Assembly (NCBI GenBank): GCA_944393255.1
Contig: CALXZP010000010.1
Coordinates: 1 to 64,000 of the forward strand
Direction of reading: 5' to 3'
Source: an uncultured Clostridia bacterium
GTDB lineage: Bacteria; Bacillota; Clostridia; UBA1381
Length of the DNA stretch: 64,000 nt
This document shows positions 56,786 to 64,000 of this stretch, piece after piece. Within the stretch, counting starts at the first letter, position 1. Each line of letters begins with the position of its first letter. Position numbers and translations under genes: made by a program. The notes below the pieces were generated by a model that had not been told where the DNA came from, ran no database searches, and was given only the letters and a program-made list of their open reading frames with translations.

Positions 56786-58456
56786 ATGAACTACAAGAAG
56801 TATAAGAGGATGTATCATCCTGTCCATCTTGAACACAGGGACTGGTGCGACAACGAGATAACGCACGCCCCCATATGGTGCAGCGTGGATCTGCGCGACG
56901 GGAACCAGGCGCTGTATTCACCGATGACGATAGACGAAAAGATAGAGTTTTTTGAATATCTCGTAAAGCTCGGCTTCAAGGAGATCGAAATAGGATTTCC
57001 CGCTGCTTCGGGCACGGAGTTTGATTTTGCAAGAAGGCTCATAGACGAGGACAGGATACCCGACGACGTTTCTATCCAGGTCCTCACCCAGGCGCGTGAG
57101 CATATAATCGAAAAAACAATAGAAGCGCTCGACGGCGCAAAAAACGCGATCGTGCATCTGTACAATTCGACCTCCACTCTCCAGCGCCGCGTAGTTTTTA
57201 ACAAGAGCAAGGACGAGATAAAGCAGCTCGCCGTTGATGGCGCAAAGCTCGTTAAGGAGCTTGTGGATTCAAAGCTCAGCGGCAATATACGCTATGAATA
57301 TTCTCCGGAAAGCTTTACATGCACCGAACCCGAATATGCGGTAGAGGTCGTAAACGCTGTAAATGAGATATTCCGCCCCACGCCGGACAGGAAGGTCATC
57401 ATAAACCTTCCCTCTACCATTGAGGTCGCTACAGCAAACGTTTATGCGGATCAGATAGAGTATATGTGCAAAAACCTCAATAACCGCGAAAGCCTCATAA
57501 TAAGCGTTCATGCGCACAACGACAGAGGCACCGGAGTGGCCTCAAGCGAGCTTGCACTGCTTGCCGGAGCGGACAGGGTAGAGGGAACGCTGTTCGGCAA
57601 CGGCGAACGCACAGGCAATACGGACATTGTTACCGTGGCGCTCAATATGTTTGCGCAGGGCATTGATCCGAAGCTCGACCTCAGCAATATCGACGAGGCT
57701 ATAGCCATGTTCGAGAAATGCAATAAAATGACTATCAATTCGCGTCATCCGTATGCCGGAGATATGGCGTACGTTGCATTCTCGGGCAGTCACCAGGACG
57801 CTATCAAAAAGAGCTTCGACCTCTTCGAGCAGGAAGGCTCAAAGACCTGGGCAAATCCGTATCTGACGATAGATCCCTCGGACATAGGCAGAAAGTACGA
57901 GCCTATCATGATAAACAGCCAGTCGGGCAAGGGCGGAGTAAACTATGTTATGGAAAACAAATACGGCTACACGCTCCCGAAGGCTATGCTTACGGAATTT
58001 GCGTCCATTATCAACGATATGTCAGACGAAAAGCATACAGTTCTCCAAAACGAGGAGATACACCGGGCGTTCAAGGATATATATATGAATCTTGCCGCAC
58101 CGATAAAAACGTATTCGTACCGTTCAAACAATGATGATGACTCCACGACCGTACACGCAAATATCGAGTATAACGGCAGAGTATCAGCTATATCCGGGAC
58201 AGGTAACGGCCCGCTTGACGCGCTCTGCTCAGGGCTCAGGAAATTCCTCGGCATTGACTTTGAGATATGCGAATACACCGAGCACGCCCTCGAACGCTCG
58301 TCCTCGTCGAAGGCTGCAACATATATCGCAATAAAGGATAACGACGACCACGAAAGGGTATTCTGGGGCGTTGGCGTACACGAGAATATAAATACAGCGT
58401 CGATATACGCGCTCATGAGCGCCGTGAACAGAATGCTCGATACAGAACTGGGCTGA
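56786..58456 (+). CDS. leuA: 2-isopropylmalate synthase (type 2 length)
   Basis: A 556-residue enzyme that condenses acetyl-CoA and 2-oxoisovalerate, the first step of leucine synthesis. DLRDGNQALYSPM and the metal HXH site in VHAHNDRGTG (with GNGERTGNTD) are family marks. The C-terminal allosteric domain has GTGNGPLDALCSGLRKFLG. The longer form fits the LeuA type with N-terminal MNYKKYKRMYHP. Ribosome site GAGGAGGG. Regulated by the leucine leader upstream. Confidence 0.96.
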   Translation: MNYKKYKRMYHPVHLEHRDWCDNEITHAPIWCSVDLRDGNQALYSPMTIDEKIEFFEYLVKLGFKEIEIGFPAASGTEFDFARRLIDEDRIPDDVSIQVLTQAREHIIEKTIEALDGAKNAIVHLYNSTSTLQRRVVFNKSKDEIKQLAVDGAKLVKELVDSKLSGNIRYEYSPESFTCTEPEYAVEVVNAVNEIFRPTPDRKVIINLPSTIEVATANVYADQIEYMCKNLNNRESLIISVHAHNDRGTGVASSELALLAGADRVEGTLFGNGERTGNTDIVTVALNMFAQGIDPKLDLSNIDEAIAMFEKCNKMTINSRHPYAGDMAYVAFSGSHQDAIKKSFDLFEQEGSKTWANPYLTIDPSDIGRKYEPIMINSQSGKGGVNYVMENKYGYTLPKAMLTEFASIINDMSDEKHTVLQNEEIHRAFKDIYMNLAAPIKTYSYRSNNDDDSTTVHANIEYNGRVSAISGTGNGPLDALCSGLRKFLGIDFEICEYTEHALERSSSSKAATYIAIKDNDDHERVFWGVGVHENINTASIYALMSAVNRMLDTELG

Positions 58457-58513
58457 GTTTGAAACACGCCGTGATTAGAATTTTGTTCCGATATGATCAT
58501 ACGATAAAAAACA

Positions 58514-58552
58514 GCGGCAAGACCGTTTATACGGTCTTGCCGCCGTTTTTTT
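58514..58552. terminator. leuA terminator (bidirectional)
   Basis: GCGGCAAGACCGT/ACGGTCTTGCCGC around TTAT, seven T on the plus side and six on the minus side. Confidence 0.9.
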
Positions 58553-58586
58553 GTGCCGCCGCAAAAGTTCGCGGCGGCACATTTTT
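58553..58586. terminator. Second terminator hairpin
   Basis: GTGCCGCCGC/GCGGCGGCAC around an 8-base loop, T-rich on both sides. With the previous hairpin it forms a double terminator between convergent leuA and GH95-CE8 genes. Confidence 0.85.
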
Positions 58587-58618
58587 GAAGGGTACTTTCT
58601 TCTAACGAATAAAGACTG

Positions 58619-61600
58619 TTATTCAAAATCCTGGTACTCAAGCGTTATATTATCGATATAATATTCCATCTTGTTTTCGGTATTCTCCCTCTTATCCATA
58701 TAGATATTGAAGTAGAGTGCATCAAGACCCGCTTCTGTCGGATATTCGGCGTTTGATCCTTCATCGTTTGGCTCTGCGATAACGAACGGCTTTCCGTTCA
58801 GCATTTCCATCCCGTTATCCCTGTCGTAGACTGTAACGGTTATAGTCTCGTTTTCCAAATCGATATGCTCAACTATCCTGTACCATTTGTTCGCCATTGC
58901 ATTGTTCTTGTCAAACTGCGTCTTATCTCCGTTTACACGCGTATTTTTTGCGGTAAAGAAGTTGAGCTGCTTCCAGCCCTGGTGAACGCCGCAGCGTACA
59001 AATCTCGTCTGATCCTCTTTGTCGTTTCCACCGTTATCCTTACTTGATGCAAGATCGAAATATGTGTACTCCGAAGGCAGATAGTCTATGCTCTCCATGA
59101 GCAGGTCAAAACTGAATGTGAGCGTCTTTGTGTTGTCAAAGGACGATCCCTCCGGAAGCATACCTATGACGTCAAAGCTCACTCCCGTATTCTTGGAAAC
59201 AGTCTTTCCCGCTTCCTTCGTCAGCTTATATACAACATTTCCGCTGCCGAGATTTGCTGTTTCGTCGCCTGACGCAGTGTATATCCCGGCGCTGAAACCG
59301 TCCGCTGCCGTTATCACAGGATCGCTGTAGCCCTGAGCGTCAAAATCCGGACTTTCGACCGTAATGCTCTTCATCTTATTTATCGCAACGTCATAAGTCT
59401 TAGTATCTCCGACCGCTCCGGTTATCTCCTCCGGCTGAGTGCTGATGTTGTATTCAGCGTTTGCTGTGGACGGATATACCGTATACGTGCCCGCCGGGAT
59501 ATTCTCAGCAATATATGCCTTTTCGGTCTCTCCCGGCTCAAATACAACATTTTGGGTCTTTATTACAGCATTTCCGCGTTTGATCTGTATCGATACCGTC
59601 TGCTCGTTCTCGCTTGGCGAGGAAAGCGTCACTGTTCCCGACAGGGTAAATACGTTCTCGGTGTCCGACGTAGGCTGGATATTAAACTTTATCGCCTTTT
59701 CAGCTCCTATCTCACGGTTTGACGTTTCTCTTGCATACAGCTTGATCTCAGCCTGTATGGGAGCCTCGCCGTATGCCGGGCGGATCAGGCTTATGCTCCT
59801 GCCATCGCTGTTTACTACGGCAAATTCGCTGCTGCTTTCCCATTTGAACTCATAGCCCTCCGGCGCCTCCGGAAGCTCTATCTCATTCGTTTCGGAATCA
59901 CTCGTGTCTATCACAGTCGTATCAAGGACGTTCTTTACTCCCGAGTATGTATCGCTCAGTCCGGCCGGATCCCATCCGTCAGCGCCCTCAGTGAACACCA
60001 GCGGGTTATATCTAAGCATTGTCCACTCGTCAAGAAGTGTCGATTTGGGTCTGCCCGATGTGCTCACCGCACCGCCGGAAGAATTTCTGCTTCCGTATTC
60101 ATGGAACCGCGCATCATTAGGATCAACACCTCCCATTACTGTCCATCCGGTATCGGATATAAGAAGCTTGTCGCTCCCATTGCAGTTCTCTATTACAGTG
60201 TTGATATAATTCGCGCTCGCATTTACGCCGCTCCACGGTCTGCCGAAAATGCCCTGCGCGGCGTCCTCTGAACCCGTAACACGGCAGTTATAGAAAAGGT
60301 ATCCGTCCGAGTCAGCAGGATTTGACGGAGCCGTTATGGTAGCGGAATCACCGCTGCCGGACGCGTTCGCATAAAGCTCGCAGCTGTCAAACACAGCCGT
60401 TGCGCTTCCGCAGATATAGTCGGTAGTTCCTCCCAGCACGCAGTCCTTGAAATACATCCTGCCGCTGTTTATGCCTATGGTATCTTGGGTAGACATTATC
60501 TTGCAGCCGATAAATACCGCCTTGTCAGCTGAGCAGTGAAGCGCGGCGCAGCGCTCTCTCGGACTGGCTGTAACGCCCTGATAGGTTATATTTTCCCTCG
60601 TCTTAAGATAGGCATTGATCTCATCATCGCTTACGCCCTTTGATATCTGCTCCTTTATCCAGTCCACTCTTCTGAAATCACTGTTGTTAGTATCCGGATC
60701 ATAGCCCGTTATATCCGTAAGCTCCTCCTCGGTATAATACATATTATATGAGTTCTCTAAAGTCAAATCTTCAGCCGTAAATCCTACGGCGTTCTTATCC
60801 ACCTTAAGAGCCGCTCCCCAATCTTCGGGAACATTTGATTTTCCATCGCCTATGACCGAAGGATCATAATATCCTTTGTCATTGCAGCTGTCATACAGCG
60901 AACCGATACCGTAATACCATGTTATTTTTGCTTCGCCGTTCGTGTCCGGCATTTTTCTCATTGTCACATACGGCACCGAAACAACTACCTGCTCACGGTA
61001 CGTGCCCGGCATGATGTCGATATATACGCGCTCATCCTCGCCAGACGGCGGATCAGCCGCGGCCGCGGCAACAGCCGCGTTTATCGTATCATATTTTTCC
61101 GAACCTATGTATACCGCATTTCCCGACGGCTGCTCCGTGGGAGTTTCTGTCGCGGGCGCGGCGGTCACAGGCGCGGTCACAGCCTTGCCCAGAGGCTCAA
61201 TACTGTCGAGACCGTCCCAGATAAACACCTTGACCGTACCGTTTTCCGGCTCGCGGATATCATCCATTGTTCCCTTATAGCCGCCGCTTATGCTCTTGGT
61301 CTGTATACCTGTAAGCACTCCTGCTCCGTCATACGCGGCCGCTGTCAGAGTTGCCGGCTCAGTTCCGCCTTTCACTCCTACATTAAGCACGCCGTCGGCG
61401 CCGAAATATGCCTCCGTTATTTCATATTCTTCATCCTCTGCGGGATCGTCAGTCGCGGGAGTATCTATTATCTTCTTATAGCTTCCCGTGAGATCACCGG
61501 CGTTAGCAAGGTATTTATCATCATCTGCATAAGGATCTCTGTAATAGAGGATGTATATCTTATGCAGTCCTGTAACGCCGTCCGTATTCTTCAGCTCAAG

Positions 61601-64000
61601 CTTGTTGTCTCCGGTAGATATAAGCTGGTTTGCTATTTCTGTACCATCGGGAGCATCAAGCGTTACAGACACATATGTATTGCTTTTTCTGACTTTAGGC
61701 ATATTCAGCGTGAGCGCCTGAAGTCCGTCAAAATCCACATCGTTTACAGCGTAGCCTACCTTTACATTTTCACGGTTGTAGAGATATCCTATCTCAACTC
61801 CGTTGTCGTCTATCTTCGGCTTCTGTCCGTCGTCGCTTGCATAGAACTCAGTTACGTCCGCCGCTTTATATACCTTATCGCCCTCTATAACGTTCGTTCC
61901 GAAACTGTTTATGGTATATGTCTTGCCCTCTTCAACTTCAAATGTCAGCAGATCTCTGTCTGCATTGAGAGACGTTTCAACTTCTGCGCCGGTCTCGTCA
62001 TAAACCTTGGCTTCCGATACATACTTGGTGCGTACATTCATTTCGCCGCTTTCTCTTACATGGAGCTTCGCCTCTGTCGGCTGTCCGTCCGCCCATGCAA
62101 GATCGACCGTCGCTCCCTCTCGGGTATTGAAGCCCTCAAACGAGCCGCTCTTCCACTGATCCGGAAGCGCCGGAAGAAGAGCTATCGAACCGTCGTGGCT
62201 CTGTATCAGCATTTCTATTATGCCCGATGTTGCGCCGTAGTTTCCGTCTATCTGGAAGTTCGGATGCTGGTCGAACAGGTTAGGCGAAGTCCTCGTTGTG
62301 AACAGCTGCTCGAGCATTGCCGATGCATTGTTTCCGTCGAGAGCTCTTGCATTGAGGTTTATTCTCCATGCAAGTCCCCAGCCCTGACCGCTTCCGGTGC
62401 CCTTTGCGGAGGTCGTTTTCTGGAACGCCTCAAACAACGCCTGTTCCGCCGGATCCTCGCTGTATGCGCTCAGATGAGTTCCCGGGAACAGTTCCCAAAG
62501 ATGCGAGCAGTGTCTGTGTCCTCGGGCATTGCTCGCGCCGTGATCGTAGACCTTCACCGTTTCGTCTGTAAACGGGTTGGTGACCGTCCACTGTCCGCTG
62601 TCGCGTTCGCTTATGTCAAAGGTAACGTCGCCTCTTGCCCATTCCTGTATAAATCCGTTTTCATCTATAAGGTTCGGAGCAAGCTTTCCTTCTTCGTCCG
62701 CAAAGTAGGAGGAAGGCATCTGCTCAGCTATTTTTGCCAGCAGCTCCGCGTCCTCGTCTGTCTTGCCGAGTATCTCCGCCGCCTGCTGTACCATGTCGTA
62801 GAGGTTTCTCACAAGCTGCGTGTCCATAGCCGGGCCCGGCTGTACTCCGCCCTGCTCCGGCGAGCACGACGCCGCGGTTATAAGATAACCCGTCTGAGGA
62901 TCTCTCACAAGGAACTGCGTGAAGAACCGTGCAGCGCCGGCCATATAAGGATAGATCTCCGCAAGATACTCCGTGTCCTTATTGAACTGATAATACTGCC
63001 ATGCATGATCGAGCAGCCATATGCCGCCCGTAGGCCAAAGCCCTGCGGTAGCATTGTCTATAGGCTGCGTACCCCTCCAAAGATCGTAGTTATGGTGCAT
63101 TACCCACGGATCTCCCGGCTGATACGTATCGTCGCCGCGGTCATTATAAACAGCATACTGGTTTTTTGCCGTTATGCTTCCGCTCTCTGCAAGATCGTCA
63201 AAGGTGTCTATCAACGGCTTCTCGCTGTCGCCGATGTTCAGCGGCTGCGCTGCCCAATAGTTCATTTCAGTGTTGATGTTTATAGTATACTTGCCGTTCC
63301 ACGACGCCGAGAACGCCGCGTTCCACTTGCCCGTAAGATTAAGCGGCTGACTTTCCTGTATCGCTATCTCTTTTCCGTCGGCTTCACGTCCGGCTCTTGA
63401 CCCGCTTATTATCAGGTATTTGCCGTAATTGAATTCCAGTGCGGCAAGCTGGTTATCGCCCTCGGAATACGTAGAATACACTCCGTTTTTGTTCGCGTCC
63501 GAGGTCTTTGAGGACGCGCCCGTGAGAAATCCCGATTTGCCGTCTATATTCTTGCGGACGCGCTGCTCTGTAGGAGTATCGCTGTAATCTGCGCCGGCGG
63601 AATTGTCAAGATTGAGGTCTGTTCTGCCGAACTGTTCCGTGAAGTCCTCCAGATGCCGCTCTTTTATCTCTTCATAGGTCCTGCTCTTTACATTCGCCTC
63701 ATACCTGTCGCAGTCCGCACCCTGCTTCGTATTGTCAAGCGTCAGATAATCCACGTAGTTTGTCGCTCCGACTACGTATATGTTCGCTTCTCTTCCGCCG
63801 CTTACGGTCACAGTCCTGTTATCATCGGATACGGAGAACTGAGCGCCGTCGCCGTCAAGGAACATACGCGCCTCAAACTTTATGGCGTTTACCGTACCCG
63901 GATCGTTATTGTCCTTGCTGCCGTTAGAGATAGCCGCAGTAAGCTTCACCTCGTTATCAGCGACCTTTTCATAGCTGTAATATCCGTCCTTTTCGTGATA
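58619..64000 (-). CDS. Giant secreted GH95 - CE8 fusion (fucosidase/L-galactosidase + pectin methylesterase), 5' end cut
   Basis: 1793 codons are visible, open to the right edge, so signal peptide and N-terminus are missing. Residues about 1-700: GH95 catalytic region with NINTEMNYW, ITAASCSPEQGG, HRHCSHLWELFPG and FQIDGNYGATSG, which hold the expected Asn, Glu and Asp of the family. About 720-960: a CBM6-like piece (GLHKIYILYYRDPY) and an internal KVFIWDGLDSIEPLG module. About 960-1360: CE8 pectin methylesterase with STQDTIGINSGRMYF, TTDYICGSATAVF and IFGRPWSG (two Asp and Arg of the active site). Beta-sandwich domains follow; a final domain (about 1540-1793) resembles a carbohydrate-binding or LamG-like fold. 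It would remove terminal L-fucose or L-galactose and methyl esters from pectin. Confidence 0.85.
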   Translation of the reverse strand, partial: YHEKDGYYSYEKVADNEVKLTAAISNGSKDNNDPGTVNAIKFEARMFLDGDGAQFSVSDDNRTVTVSGGREANIYVVGATNYVDYLTLDNTKQGADCDRYEANVKSRTYEEIKERHLEDFTEQFGRTDLNLDNSAGADYSDTPTEQRVRKNIDGKSGFLTGASSKTSDANKNGVYSTYSEGDNQLAALEFNYGKYLIISGSRAGREADGKEIAIQESQPLNLTGKWNAAFSASWNGKYTININTEMNYWAAQPLNIGDSEKPLIDTFDDLAESGSITAKNQYAVYNDRGDDTYQPGDPWVMHHNYDLWRGTQPIDNATAGLWPTGGIWLLDHAWQYYQFNKDTEYLAEIYPYMAGAARFFTQFLVRDPQTGYLITAASCSPEQGGVQPGPAMDTQLVRNLYDMVQQAAEILGKTDEDAELLAKIAEQMPSSYFADEEGKLAPNLIDENGFIQEWARGDVTFDISERDSGQWTVTNPFTDETVKVYDHGASNARGHRHCSHLWELFPGTHLSAYSEDPAEQALFEAFQKTTSAKGTGSGQGWGLAWRINLNARALDGNNASAMLEQLFTTRTSPNLFDQHPNFQIDGNYGATSGIIEMLIQSHDGSIALLPALPDQWKSGSFEGFNTREGATVDLAWADGQPTEAKLHVRESGEMNVRTKYVSEAKVYDETGAEVETSLNADRDLLTFEVEEGKTYTINSFGTNVIEGDKVYKAADVTEFYASDDGQKPKIDDNGVEIGYLYNRENVKVGYAVNDVDFDGLQALTLNMPKVRKSNTYVSVTLDAPDGTEIANQLISTGDNKLELKNTDGVTGLHKIYILYYRDPYADDDKYLANAGDLTGSYKKIIDTPATDDPAEDEEYEITEAYFGADGVLNVGVKGGTEPATLTAAAYDGAGVLTGIQTKSISGGYKGTMDDIREPENGTVKVFIWDGLDSIEPLGKAVTAPVTAAPATETPTEQPSGNAVYIGSEKYDTINAAVAAAAADPPSGEDERVYIDIMPGTYREQVVVSVPYVTMRKMPDTNGEAKITWYYGIGSLYDSCNDKGYYDPSVIGDGKSNVPEDWGAALKVDKNAVGFTAEDLTLENSYNMYYTEEELTDITGYDPDTNNSDFRRVDWIKEQISKGVSDDEINAYLKTRENITYQGVTASPRERCAALHCSADKAVFIGCKIMSTQDTIGINSGRMYFKDCVLGGTTDYICGSATAVFDSCELYANASGSGDSATITAPSNPADSDGYLFYNCRVTGSEDAAQGIFGRPWSGVNASANYINTVIENCNGSDKLLISDTGWTVMGGVDPNDARFHEYGSRNSSGGAVSTSGRPKSTLLDEWTMLRYNPLVFTEGADGWDPAGLSDTYSGVKNVLDTTVIDTSDSETNEIELPEAPEGYEFKWESSSEFAVVNSDGRSISLIRPAYGEAPIQAEIKLYARETSNREIGAEKAIKFNIQPTSDTENVFTLSGTVTLSSPSENEQTVSIQIKRGNAVIKTQNVVFEPGETEKAYIAENIPAGTYTVYPSTANAEYNISTQPEEITGAVGDTKTYDVAINKMKSITVESPDFDAQGYSDPVITAADGFSAGIYTASGDETANLGSGNVVYKLTKEAGKTVSKNTGVSFDVIGMLPEGSSFDNTKTLTFSFDLLMESIDYLPSEYTYFDLASSKDNGGNDKEDQTRFVRCGVHQGWKQLNFFTAKNTRVNGDKTQFDKNNAMANKWYRIVEHIDLENETITVTVYDRDNGMEMLNGKPFVIAEPNDEGSNAEYPTEAGLDALYFNIYMDKRENTENKMEYYIDNITLEYQDFE

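Noticed and set aside
61562-63400. Long plus-strand open frame opposite the GH95-CE8 gene
   Set aside because: Low-complexity composition and no motif; the minus strand encodes clear GH95 signatures over the same bases. It is a codon-bias shadow, as are similar long frames opposite 34-45 kb.

Overview
The window looks like the chromosome of an anaerobic, endospore-forming Clostridia member (Bacillota) that lives on plant cell wall polysaccharide, probably in a gut. The spore lineage is suggested by a SleB-type cortex hydrolase. A monoderm envelope is suggested by an SLH-anchored protein and by strong AGGAGG ribosome sites. Fermentative life is suggested by L-lactate dehydrogenase and an iron alcohol dehydrogenase. 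Pectin use is suggested by GH28-like, GH95-CE8 and GH51 enzymes. The lineage is an inference; no rRNA is present.

Layout. 1-6.2 kb: rRNA methyltransferase (cut by the edge), MscS channel, GAPDH, a marR-adh-CMD operon and enolase. 6.4-9.7 kb: nicotinamidase-like hydrolase, GH51 arabinofuranosidase, a small Cys-rich protein, SleB and a 32-residue membrane peptide. 9.8-14.8 kb: carAB behind a leader peptide and attenuator, then a membrane protein. 14.9-25.3 kb: a divergent 13-gene block for molybdenum cofactor and selenium-dependent molybdenum hydroxylase maturation. On the minus strand are xdhC-like, moeA-like, moaC and mog. On the plus strand are moaA, selD, yedF, yqeC, yqeB, mocA and modABC. 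25.3-28.8 kb: an S-layer-anchored beta-helix protein with four long repeats. 29.0-30.8 kb: an Lsa-like ABC-F protein behind a six-codon leader and terminator. 30.9-45.3 kb: a four-gene operon for very large secreted proteins, which is a tandem duplication of a (GH28-like enzyme + GLUG protein) pair. 45.6-53.3 kb: AIM24-family protein, AzlCD exporter, tRNA-Leu(CAA), Hsp33 and a four-gene membrane glycosyltransferase set. 53.3-56.4 kb: folE, coaX, ridA, ldh. 56.5-58.5 kb: leuA behind a leucine leader peptide and attenuator. 58.6-64 kb: a giant GH95-CE8 fusion that runs off the right edge.

How the parts fit. The pectin set covers several bonds: methyl ester (CE8), backbone (GH28-like), arabinan side chain (GH51) and fucose or L-galactose caps (GH95). 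The SLH and GLUG proteins probably work at the cell surface. The molybdenum block supplies and matures the cofactor, but no hydroxylase structural gene lies in the window. A recurring regulatory theme is transcription attenuation: three promoters (carAB, ABC-F, leuA) are each followed by a short translated leader and an intrinsic terminator.

Limits: all assignments come from reading motifs and gene order; no database search was run. Structural predictions for leaders were made by eye.
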